Origin: Gammaproteobacteria bacterium
GTDB taxonomy: Bacteria > Pseudomonadota > Gammaproteobacteria > Steroidobacterales > GCA-2729495
Assembly: GCA_023383735.1 (NCBI GenBank)
Contig: JAHDYN010000118.1
Span: forward strand, 1 to 6,256
Length of the DNA: 6,256 nt
Reading direction: 5' to 3'
Part shown: positions 1 through 6,256 of the stretch, in pieces
How positions within the stretch are numbered: position 1 is the first letter of the stretch
How the letters are laid out: every line of letters starts with the position of its first letter
Program-made: the position numbers and the translations under genes
The notes under the pieces: generated by a model
The model's database searches: none
What the model was told of the DNA's origin: nothing
Seen by the model: only the letters and a program-made list of their open reading frames with translations

Positions 1-28
1 GCGTGCTGGCCCGGATGTACTGAACTGA
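1..28 (+). other. Possible tail of an upstream plus-strand gene
   Basis: Two of the three plus-strand frames close just before tamA. Frame 2 reads RAGPDVLN and stops at TGA 26-28, sharing its final A with the tamA ATG (a TGATG junction). Frame 3 reads VLARMY and stops at TGA 21-23. Either could be the C-terminus of an upstream gene cotranscribed with tamA. The TGATG junction is a common translational-coupling arrangement and fits the absence of a recognisable Shine-Dalgarno before tamA. There is too little sequence to choose a frame or suggest a product, and the stretch may be noncoding. Confidence 0.25.
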
Positions 29-1788
29 TGCCCGACCTGTATCGAGCCTGCTGCAGGCGCCTGCCGCACGGTAGCCGCCTGCTGCTGATCCTGCCGCTCC
101 TGCTGCTGATCCTGCCGGTCCGGGCCGAGGTCGTGTTCAAGGGCCTGAGCCGCACCACGGAAAAGGTGGTGCGCGCGACCGTGGTGCTGACCGGTGAATC
201 CTGCAGCGCGCCCGACGCCCGCGTGCGCCGCCTGTACCGGCGCGCGGACGCGGAGATCCGCCAGGCGCTCGAGGTCTATGGCTACTACGCGCCGACGATC
301 GGGAAATCACTCGGCCGCGAGGGCGATTGCTGGCAGGCCACATTTACCGTCAAGCGGGGCCCGCGCGTGAAGATCCGCAGCATGAAGGTCTCGGTGTCCG
401 GGCCTGGTGCGGATGACCCCGTCCTGTCGGGCAGGGAGGCGCAGCCCGACTTCGCGGTCGGGGATGGACTCAACCAGCGGGCCTACGATGCCTACAAGGT
501 ATCGCTCGCCGGTCTGGCCCGGCGTCGCGGCTATTTCGACGGACGGTTCGCGAAGAGCGCCATCGACGTGTATCCGGGCAAGCTGGCGGCGGATATCCGC
601 ATCGACTATGCCTCGGGCGAGCGCTACCGCTTCGGTCCGGTCGAGTTCGACCAGACGGTCGTTGAACCGGAACTCGCTGCGCGCTTTGTCGAGTTTCGCG
701 AGGGTGAGCCCTACGATGCCGACCAGATCAACGATCTCTACACGGCGCTGCTGGCCAGCGGCTATTTCCAGGGGGTCGAAGTGCGGACCACGCCGAGGCC
801 GGGCCCCGAGCCTGACGTTCTCGTCACGGTTGCATTGACGGCTGCCAAGTCGCGCACCTGGACGACCGGCGTGGGCTATGCCACCGACACCGGCGCCAAG
901 TTCCGGCTCGATTACCGCAACCAGCGCCTCAACGACAAGGGACACCAGTTCGAGTTCAACAGCCAGTTTTCCGAGGTGCTGGGCGGTGGCGCGGTCAGCT
1001 ATCGCCTGCCGGATGGCAGGCGCCGCGACGAGTGGTTCAGCATCAACGCGGGTTACAAGTACGACAATCCCGAAGACAGCCGGAGCAACGAGTTCCGCTT
1101 CGGCCTGCAGCAGACAAGGCGTCGCGGTGTCATATGGCGCGAAACGCGCTTCATCGACTACATCCATGAAAACTACCGGATAGGCGAGGAGCGCGGCACC
1201 AGCGATCTCATCGTGCCGGGCATCAGCTGGGCCGAGCAGCCGCTGCTGCTGACCGGGCGGCCGCGTTACGGACGGCGCCTCAACCTGAAGCTCAGCGGTA
1301 CCGACGAATGGCTGGGTTCAGACACGGCCTTCATGCAGGTCGAGACCGGCGCCAAGCTGATTCTGCCGCTCGGCTCCAACGCCCGCTTGCTGACGCGCCT
1401 CGAAGCCGGCTGGACCATCAAGGATGATTTTTCCGACCTGCCTTTTTCGGTGCGCTACTTCGTCGGCGGTGACGGCAGCGTGCGTGGCTATGACTACAAG
1501 TCGCTGGGTCCCGTCGATGCCGACAACAACGTGACCGGCGGTGCCAACAAGCTGGTCGGCAGCCTCGAATTCGACGCGCGGCTATTCGGCAACTGGTCGG
1601 CCGCGGTGTTCGTCGATTCCGGCAACGCCTTCAACAGCTTCAGCGACATGTCGCTGAAGACCAGCGTTGGCGCCGGCATCCGCTGGTACTCGCCGCTCGG
1701 ACCGGTGCGTTTCGATGTGGGCGTTCCGCTCGACAGCGATGCGCCGGACGCCTACCGCATCCATATTTCACTGGGACCTGACCTGTGA
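28..1788 (+). CDS. tamA: TamA, Omp85-family outer-membrane subunit of the translocation and assembly module
   Basis: TamA is the outer-membrane barrel of TAM; with TamB it assists insertion of a subset of outer-membrane proteins such as autotransporters. The product has 586 residues, close to the 577 of E. coli TamA. A signal peptide covers about 1-33 (leucine-rich core 18-31, probable cleavage after VRA33). Three POTRA domains follow at about 34-113, 114-197 and 200-272; POTRA1 has the YGYYAPTI hallmark (84-91), POTRA2 has RRGYFD, and POTRA3 begins near SGERYRFG (196-203). Residues from about 275 form the 16-stranded Omp85 barrel, with the lid-loop motif GGDGSVRGY (480-488), a late AVFVDSG strand and the terminal LGPDL. 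No clear ribosome-binding site precedes ATG 28, so coupling to an upstream gene is likely. The frame stays open to the left window edge, so an earlier start is not excluded, although the signal peptide supports this one. tamB overlaps the stop. Mature TamA has only two cysteines, C59 and C101. Confidence 0.95.
   Translation: MPDLYRACCRRLPHGSRLLLILPLLLLILPVRAEVVFKGLSRTTEKVVRATVVLTGESCSAPDARVRRLYRRADAEIRQALEVYGYYAPTIGKSLGREGDCWQATFTVKRGPRVKIRSMKVSVSGPGADDPVLSGREAQPDFAVGDGLNQRAYDAYKVSLAGLARRRGYFDGRFAKSAIDVYPGKLAADIRIDYASGERYRFGPVEFDQTVVEPELAARFVEFREGEPYDADQINDLYTALLASGYFQGVEVRTTPRPGPEPDVLVTVALTAAKSRTWTTGVGYATDTGAKFRLDYRNQRLNDKGHQFEFNSQFSEVLGGGAVSYRLPDGRRRDEWFSINAGYKYDNPEDSRSNEFRFGLQQTRRRGVIWRETRFIDYIHENYRIGEERGTSDLIVPGISWAEQPLLLTGRPRYGRRLNLKLSGTDEWLGSDTAFMQVETGAKLILPLGSNARLLTRLEAGWTIKDDFSDLPFSVRYFVGGDGSVRGYDYKSLGPVDADNNVTGGANKLVGSLEFDARLFGNWSAAVFVDSGNAFNSFSDMSLKTSVGAGIRWYSPLGPVRFDVGVPLDSDAPDAYRIHISLGPDL
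78..119 (+). repeat. Two-copy 21-bp tandem repeat in the TamA signal-peptide region
   Basis: A 19-base unit, CCTGCTGCTGATCCTGCCG, occurs perfectly at 78-96 and again at 99-117, giving a 21-bp period. Because 21 is a multiple of three, the reading frame is kept and the protein reads LLLILPL then LLLILPV (residues 18-31). The repeat makes up most of the hydrophobic core of the TamA signal peptide and looks like an in-frame duplication of seven codons. Leucine-rich signal peptides in GC-rich genomes readily give CTG runs, but the intact ATC and CCG codons in both copies make simple CTG bias a less complete explanation. Confidence 0.8.
1773..1788 (+). promoter_or_regulatory. tamA-tamB coupling junction with weak Shine-Dalgarno and GTG start
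   Basis: A short GGGA at 1773-1776 lies eight bases before GTG 1785-1787. The GTG overlaps the tamA stop TGA 1786-1788, giving the four-base overlap GTGA. This fits reinitiation by ribosomes finishing tamA and would help keep the two partners in proportion. The GTG is preferred because the hydrophobic anchor of TamB begins about a dozen residues after it, and the next in-frame alternatives would remove that anchor. Confidence 0.7.
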
Positions 1789-4700
1789 TCGGCGCGCTCG
1801 CCAGCCGGCTCCTCTCGGCCCTGCAGGCCGTGCTGCTGGCGGTCGTCGTGTTGGCGCTGTGGCTGCTGGCAACCCCGGCCGGCAGCGCCTGGCTGGTCGG
1901 AACGGTCGCGGCCGGAACCGACGGCATGCTCGACATCAGCGGTGTGCACGGCAGTCTGCTGCGCGGACTGCAGGCCGACCGCATCGAAATCCGGGTGACG
2001 CGTACCCGCGTGCTGATCTCGGCGGCGGAAGTCTCGGTATTCTGGCCCGATCTGCTGCGCAGCCGCCTGCGTCTGACCACCGCCCGGGCCGGCGAGGTCC
2101 TTGTCGAGGTGGGTCCGCGTCCGCCGGACCAACCCGATACGCCCGTCATGCCCCTGCTGCTGCCCGTCGTGATCGCGGCCGACAGCCTGGAAGTCGGGCA
2201 GGTGCAGATCCGCATCGAAGACCGCGAACCCGTCAGCCTGCAAGGCGTGCGTATGCAGGGTGAACTGGCCGAAGGCACCATCCATTTCAGTTCCGTGGCT
2301 GCACGCTTTGCCGACATCGAGCTGTCGGCGGCCGGTTCTTTCGGTACCGGTGAGCCCTTCGCCACGCATGCCGAGCTGCGCTGGTCGGTGCCCGGACAGG
2401 CGCTGTCCGGGCATGGCCCCCTGCGCGGCGACCTGGCTGCCCTGCGTTTCGAGCAGGTCGTGCGCCTGCCCGATCCCCTCGGCGTGGGCGGCGTGCTTCG
2501 CCTGCTCGCCGATGAACCGGAAATCATCGCCGGGGCGCGCTGGCGCGATGTCAGTCGCGAACTCGGCGAGGGAGTGACGCTGGTCAGCGACCGCGGACAG
2601 CTGCAGCTGCGCGGCTGGACCGAAGGCTTCACCGCCGAGCTCGACACCGGCGTCGCGCTCGGTGCGTGGTCGAAGATGCAACTGACCGCTGCCGGCAGCG
2701 GCGACATGCGGCAGCTGCATATCGACAGCCTGCGCCTCAGCGGGCCCGAGGGCGTGGTCAGCGGGCGCGGGCTTTTCAACTATGTGGCCGGACTGCGCGG
2801 CGCCTTCGTGCTCCGCGGACGCGGCATCAACCCGCGTCCGGTGGACGCGCGCCTGGCCGGAAAGATCGATTTCGAGGGTCAGCTCGGCTTCGATCCGGCC
2901 GGCAATTACTCGTTTCAGCTGCACGAGGCGCAGGGCACGCTGTTCGAGCGACAGTTCCGTGCGTCGGGCACCGTCGCCAGCGCCGAGGTCGGTCAGGTCT
3001 TTGACGGCGTGCAGGTGCGGGTCGGCCTCAACCGGCTCGACATCGATGGGATCTGGGGCCCGGCGCTCTCCGGACAGTTCAGCATCGATGCGCCGGATCT
3101 CGCCACGCTGTGGCCGGGACTCGAGGGCCATCTGCGCGGTACGGGGACGATCAGCGGAACGGCGGCGAAGCCGGGCTTCGACCTGATGCTGGATGGTGAC
3201 GACCTCGCCATGGACGAACTGCGCGTCGACACGCTGCGTGCCCGCGGCGGACTCGGCGCGGGCGATACCCTGGATCTGAAGCTGGTGGCTGCCGGCCTGT
3301 CCGTGTCCGGCCTTCCGCTGGGCGATCTCGATGTACTGGCCAGCGGTGCGCTCGATGACCACGAGCTGCGCATCGCGCTGTCCGGCGGCGAGCTGACCGT
3401 GGGACTGGAAGCCACCGGTACGCTGAAACAGGGCAGCCTGCTGGAAAGGTTTTCGCAGGGCTTCGTGATGCTGTCGGGAACGCAGCACTGGAAGCTGCAG
3501 GAAACCGCGGTGTTGCGTCTTGCCGGTACCGATCTCGGCCTGAGTGCGCACTGCTGGCGCCAGGCAGCGGCGGAGCTGTGTCTGTCCGACATCTCGTCGG
3601 ATGCGCGTGGCACGGCCGGCGGCCTCCGTCTCGGCCGTTTTCCGCTGGCCAGCCTTGCCACTTACCTCGGTGCCGGGGTGGAACTGGCAGGCACCGCCGA
3701 TGCGGAACTCGACTTCCGGCAGCATGAGTCGAAAATGACGGGGACGCTGCGCGCCGACTTGCGGGATGCCGCCTTCATCTACCGTGCGGGTGGCGACGGC
3801 GATGACATCACCGTGCCGATCAGCGAATTCACGGTCGAAGCAAGCGCCACCGAAGCGCTGCTCAGTTACTCCGGCAGAGTCAGCGCGGGATTCGGTCTCT
3901 CGCTTGCTGCCGGCGGTGTGGTGACCGACCCCTTCGGCGCGGCGCCGGAAATCCGCGGTACCGTCAGCGGCGGCATTCCGGACCTGGCGCCGATCAGTCC
4001 GGTCCTCGAGCGCTTCATCGATATCGGCGACATCAGCGGGCGCATCGAACTGCGTGCCGGCCTCTCCGGCGATGCGCGTCGGCCGGATATCAGCGGCGGA
4101 CTCGAACTGAAGGACGGGGCGCTCAGCCTGCCGGTGGCAGGCGTGACGGTGGACCGGATCACGCTGGCGATCCTCGGCCGCGAGGACGGTGCGGCCGTGA
4201 TCAAGGGTGGTGCGCGTTCCGGCAAGGGCCATGTCGGCGTGGACGGCACGGTGCTGTGGCGTGATCGCCTGCTGCCCGGGGCGGAGTTCGCCATCAAGGG
4301 CCGTGTTTTCGAGGTGATCGATCTGCCCAACGCTCGCGCGGAGGTGTCGCCAAACGTCCGCGTGGTGCTGGACAAGCGCCAGTTCCGGGTGAGCGGCGAG
4401 GTGCTGGTGCCGCGCGCCTCGATCAAGCTGAAGGCGATCGGCGAGAGCGCGGTGCAGCCGTCGCCGGATACGGTCGTGCATGGCCGCAGCCAGGCGCGCG
4501 TGAGCCAGCCGCCGCCCCTGTTCGTGCTGGACGGGCTGCGGGTACGGCTGGGCGAACAAGTCAGCTTCGAGGGCTTTGGCCTCAAGACCCGGCTCACCGG
4601 CGGCATGAGCCTCTCGCAGGGCCAGGTTGCCGGCCAGGCCGGCATCAGCGGTGAGGGCGTCGTCCAGCTGGCGGAGGGCAAGTTTGCCGCCTTCGGCCAG

Positions 4701-5240
4701 AAGCTCGATATCGACCGGGGCTCGCTCATCTTTGCCGGCGATGTCACCGACCCGGGACTCGATGTGAAAGCCAGCCGCAAGCTCAGCTACGAAGGCAGCG
4801 ATGTCACCGCCGGCGTGCTGCTGTCCGGTACGCTGTCGCGCATCGTGACCCGCGTGTTTTCCGAGCCCGCGATGGGCGAAATGGATGCGCTGTCGTACCT
4901 GACCACCGGCCGGCCGCTGTCGGCGGCCGGTACGGGCGATCAATACTCGGTGGCCAACGCGGCGGTCAGCCTCGGGCTCAGTGGCGCACTGCCGGTTGCG
5001 CAGCAGCTCGGCTCGGCGCTGAAGGTCGACGAGATCGCGCTCGACAGCACCAGCACCGGCGGTGCGGCGGTCGTGGTCGGCGAGAAGCTCGGCGACGACC
5101 TCTACATCCGCTACAGCTACGGCGTGTTCGACAACCTCGGCATCGTGAAAGTCACCTACAAGATCGGCCGCCGCCTGAGCATCGAGGCCAGCTCGGGCGA
5201 GGAGCAGGCACTCGATCTGATCTATTCGATCAACTGGTGA
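1785..5240 (+). CDS. tamB: TamB, inner-membrane-anchored AsmA-like subunit of the translocation and assembly module
   Basis: TamB spans the periplasm from an inner-membrane anchor and binds TamA; the TamB/YhdP/YdbH group is also implicated in phospholipid movement to the outer membrane. The product has 1151 residues, about 100 fewer than E. coli TamB. A single uncleaved membrane segment lies at about 12-29, followed by the family-like WLLATPAGSAWL. Residues from about 40 to 780 are a long beta-rich stretch of short alternating hydrophobic strands with Gly/Asp turns, as expected for the groove-forming fold. The C-terminal TamB domain (PF04357, DUF490) covers roughly the last 350 residues: KDG at 776-778, PSPDTVV from 892, AAFGQ at 968-972 followed by LDIDRGSLIFAG, SEPAM at 1026-1030, DALSYLTTGRP from 1034, and the ending ALDLIYSINW with the usual terminal aromatic residue. 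Two cysteines, C590 and C599, sit in a CW...LC motif. The start is GTG, coupled to tamA. The 3' end overlaps the convergent TPR gene by 11 nt. Confidence 0.95.
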   Translation: MIGALASRLLSALQAVLLAVVVLALWLLATPAGSAWLVGTVAAGTDGMLDISGVHGSLLRGLQADRIEIRVTRTRVLISAAEVSVFWPDLLRSRLRLTTARAGEVLVEVGPRPPDQPDTPVMPLLLPVVIAADSLEVGQVQIRIEDREPVSLQGVRMQGELAEGTIHFSSVAARFADIELSAAGSFGTGEPFATHAELRWSVPGQALSGHGPLRGDLAALRFEQVVRLPDPLGVGGVLRLLADEPEIIAGARWRDVSRELGEGVTLVSDRGQLQLRGWTEGFTAELDTGVALGAWSKMQLTAAGSGDMRQLHIDSLRLSGPEGVVSGRGLFNYVAGLRGAFVLRGRGINPRPVDARLAGKIDFEGQLGFDPAGNYSFQLHEAQGTLFERQFRASGTVASAEVGQVFDGVQVRVGLNRLDIDGIWGPALSGQFSIDAPDLATLWPGLEGHLRGTGTISGTAAKPGFDLMLDGDDLAMDELRVDTLRARGGLGAGDTLDLKLVAAGLSVSGLPLGDLDVLASGALDDHELRIALSGGELTVGLEATGTLKQGSLLERFSQGFVMLSGTQHWKLQETAVLRLAGTDLGLSAHCWRQAAAELCLSDISSDARGTAGGLRLGRFPLASLATYLGAGVELAGTADAELDFRQHESKMTGTLRADLRDAAFIYRAGGDGDDITVPISEFTVEASATEALLSYSGRVSAGFGLSLAAGGVVTDPFGAAPEIRGTVSGGIPDLAPISPVLERFIDIGDISGRIELRAGLSGDARRPDISGGLELKDGALSLPVAGVTVDRITLAILGREDGAAVIKGGARSGKGHVGVDGTVLWRDRLLPGAEFAIKGRVFEVIDLPNARAEVSPNVRVVLDKRQFRVSGEVLVPRASIKLKAIGESAVQPSPDTVVHGRSQARVSQPPPLFVLDGLRVRLGEQVSFEGFGLKTRLTGGMSLSQGQVAGQAGISGEGVVQLAEGKFAAFGQKLDIDRGSLIFAGDVTDPGLDVKASRKLSYEGSDVTAGVLLSGTLSRIVTRVFSEPAMGEMDALSYLTTGRPLSAAGTGDQYSVANAAVSLGLSGALPVAQQLGSALKVDEIALDSTSTGGAAVVVGEKLGDDLYIRYSYGVFDNLGIVKVTYKIGRRLSIEASSGEEQALDLIYSINW

Positions 5241-5895
5241 GTTCCTTGCGCACCCTTGCCATCAGTGTGCGGATGTCCTGCCGGCGGCCTTCGTCGGCCG
5301 AGGTGCGTCCCGGGCGCGGCGGAGCCTTCCCGGCCTTCTCCAGGTATCGCAGCGCGCCGCTGTAGTCGCCTTCGTCGTACAGGAACTCGGCGTAGAAGTA
5401 ATTCGGATCGATGCCATCCGGATTGATCTGCAGTGCCTTGCGCAGATAGTCCTTTGCCTTCTTGTCGCTGCCGAAGCCGATCGGGAAGCCCGGCACCTTG
5501 TGATACAGCGTGCCGAGGCTCGTGTAGGCCGAGCCGTCCAGCGCATTGGCATCGATGGCCAGCGCGGCGTCGAGCTTTTCGCGCGACTGCCTGGCGAGGC
5601 CCAGCGCGCCGAGACCGCCCTTCACGCCGGCCGCCGTGCTGAGCACGATGCCTTCCCAGATCAGCGCTTCAGCACGTTGCGGGTACTGTTGTCTGAACGC
5701 TGCCGCGCGCGCGATCAGCTGGTCGAAAGCCGCTTCGCGCTGCTTCTCCGGCACCGAGTAGTTGGCGGTGGCCCAGTCGGTCTGGATGGCGAGCAGCTCT
5801 GCATCGAAGCCGGCGGGTTCCGCGTGCAGGCTCAGGCCGAGGCCGGCCAGCAGCGTGGCCAGGCAGGCCAGGATCAGGCGTTTTTTCCGTGGCAT
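5230..5895 (-). CDS. Exported TPR-like protein, function unknown
   Basis: The product has 221 residues. It starts with a basic n-region (MPRKKR), a hydrophobic core at about 7-22 and a probable cleavage site after LHA25, so it should be periplasmic. C11 follows ILA, but the hydrophobic stretch before it is too short for a convincing lipobox. The mature part is helical and repeat-like, with TPR-type hairpins at about 75-120, 121-163 and 164-196 (AREKL-type ALAID, then LRKALQINPD, then the YFYAEFLYDEGDYSGAL pair). The block YHKVPGFPIGFGSDKKA (131-147) followed by GIDPNYFYAEFL is distinctive and unlike a generic TPR; it recalls small exported TPR proteins and distantly the TatT component of TRAP transporters, but I cannot assign it. 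A GAGGAG Shine-Dalgarno lies 10 nt before the ATG. It follows the SDR gene by 14 nt, so probably shares its transcript. It may bind a protein or peptide; no catalytic residues are evident. Confidence 0.85.
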   Translation of the reverse strand: MPRKKRLILACLATLLAGLGLSLHAEPAGFDAELLAIQTDWATANYSVPEKQREAAFDQLIARAAAFRQQYPQRAEALIWEGIVLSTAAGVKGGLGALGLARQSREKLDAALAIDANALDGSAYTSLGTLYHKVPGFPIGFGSDKKAKDYLRKALQINPDGIDPNYFYAEFLYDEGDYSGALRYLEKAGKAPPRPGRTSADEGRRQDIRTLMARVRKELTS

Positions 5896-5905
5896 CGTCG
5901 ATGGT

Positions 5906-5912
5906 CTCCTCA
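5906..5912 (-). promoter_or_regulatory. Strong Shine-Dalgarno of the TPR gene fused to the SDR stop codon
   Basis: Read on the minus strand, these bases are TGAGGAG: the SDR stop TGA (5912-5910) runs straight into the purine-rich GAGGAG (5911-5906). Ten bases separate it from the ATG at 5895-5893. The site fixes that ATG as the start of the TPR gene. A ribosome terminating on the SDR gene would occupy the binding site, so the two genes are probably translationally linked. Confidence 0.75.
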
Positions 5913-6256
5913 GGCTGATGGCGTGGCGGCGGGTCCTGCGGCGGCATAACGCCGGATCACGGCGAGCTGTCTGGCGATGGACTTGTCCACCAGGCCCGGC
6001 AGCACGCTGTTGATGCGCGTGAACAGCTTTTCCGGCCAGCCCACCACGGTTTCGTCCGCTTCGTTCTCGAGAATCCGGCAGGCGGCTGCCGCCACTGTCG
6101 ATACGGTATCCATGGTCACACCGAGCTCCGCATTCATCTGTTCGACCTCGGCACTGTTGATGCCGGTGCGGGTGGCACGGGGTGCGAGGTAATGCACGCT
6201 GACCGTGCTGTCGCCGAGTTCGCGGCGCAGCGCCTCGCTGAAACCGCGCATGCCGA
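5910..6256 (-). CDS. Short-chain dehydrogenase/reductase (SDR), C-terminal part, cut by the window edge
   Basis: Only the last 114 residues lie in the window; the frame is open at the right edge, so the ATG at 6251-6249 is an internal Met and not the start. The visible part begins GMRGFSEALRREL, which in classical SDRs directly follows the YxxxK catalytic pair; that pair and the N-terminal Rossmann TGxxxGxG motif therefore lie beyond the window. The following strand and loop read VSVHYLAPRATRTGINS, where most classical SDRs have a PG-x-x-x-T cofactor loop. The tail contains ETVVGWPEKLFTRINSVLPGLVDKSI, split here by nothing unusual, and resembles a proteobacterial SDR subfamily with an extended helical C-terminus. 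It should be a cytoplasmic NAD(P)H-dependent oxidoreductase, but the substrate cannot be inferred. Classification is confident; the subfamily is not. The TPR gene follows 14 nt downstream and probably belongs to the same transcript. Confidence 0.85.
   Translation of the reverse strand, partial: GMRGFSEALRRELGDSTVSVHYLAPRATRTGINSAEVEQMNAELGVTMDTVSTVAAAACRILENEADETVVGWPEKLFTRINSVLPGLVDKSIARQLAVIRRYAAAGPAATPSA

Noticed and set aside
307..1167. A minus-strand open frame of 286 codons inside tamA.
   Set aside because: It has the same cause: it is in codon register with tamA and ends exactly where tamA uses a TCA serine codon (residue 94). No domain is recognisable and no ribosome-binding site was sought successfully.
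1752..4943. A minus-strand open frame of more than 1000 codons covering most of tamB.
   Set aside because: Its codon boundaries coincide exactly with those of tamB, so it can be closed only by sense codons TTA, CTA or TCA. tamB uses none of these over this stretch, as expected in a GC-rich gene. The translation is rich in Arg, Ala, Gly, His and Gln with no domain-like pattern, and tamB is unmistakable.
5285..5300. A short GC-rich hairpin (CGGCC, six-base loop, GGCCG) just downstream of tamB, considered as a terminator.
   Set aside because: The stem is only five base pairs, no T-tract follows on either strand, and it lies inside the TPR coding sequence. Such stems are expected by chance at this GC content.
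5863..5895. C11 of the TPR protein as a lipoprotein cysteine.
   Set aside because: The preceding ILA is an imperfect lipobox and only about four hydrophobic residues separate it from the basic n-region, whereas a full-length hydrophobic core continues to residue 22 and leads to a plausible LHA cleavage site.
5433..6192. Several plus-strand open frames of 69 to 149 codons opposite the TPR and SDR genes.
   Set aside because: They overlap each other and lie opposite two well-supported genes; their translations are Arg/Ala/Ser/Pro-rich without recognisable motifs, typical of shadow frames in GC-rich DNA.

Overview
The window is GC-rich (roughly two thirds G+C by eye) and almost fully coding. It holds a complete tamA-tamB pair for the Translocation and Assembly Module (TAM) of a Gram-negative envelope, followed by two genes on the opposite strand. 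The GC content, the diderm-specific proteins and the close match of TamA to the remembered E. coli protein (three POTRA domains, SGERYRFG, VRGY, terminal LGPDL) suggest a proteobacterium, most likely gamma- or possibly betaproteobacterial. I cannot name a genus.

Layout, left to right. Bases 1-28 are probably the tail of an upstream plus-strand gene; one possible frame stops at TGA 26-28 and shares its last A with the tamA ATG. tamA (28-1788) encodes an Omp85-family outer-membrane barrel with a signal peptide. tamB (1785-5240) starts at a GTG inside the tamA stop region (4-nt GTGA overlap), so the two are very likely cotranscribed and translationally coupled. TamB would be anchored in the inner membrane, cross the periplasm as a long beta-rich AsmA-like protein, and dock through its C-terminal DUF490/TamB domain onto the TamA POTRA domains. 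Together they assist insertion of some outer-membrane proteins, including autotransporters, and are implicated in phospholipid transport to the outer membrane.

On the minus strand a two-gene unit runs toward tamB: the C-terminal part of a short-chain dehydrogenase/reductase (5910-6256, cut by the window edge), then, 14 nt downstream, a small exported TPR-like protein (5230-5895). The SDR stop codon lies next to and inside the strong Shine-Dalgarno of the TPR gene. The TPR gene ends inside the last codons of tamB, an 11-nt tail-to-tail overlap with no room for an ordinary intergenic terminator.

No RNA gene, mobile element, CRISPR array, attachment site or convincing promoter or terminator was seen. 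No stretch over 300 bases lacks a gene; the longest gap is the 14 nt between the two minus-strand genes. This is a well-packed housekeeping locus, not an accessory island. Points worth a second look are the small tandem duplication in the TamA signal peptide, single cysteine pairs in mature TamA and in TamB, the overlapping convergent junction, and the uncharacterised TPR protein.
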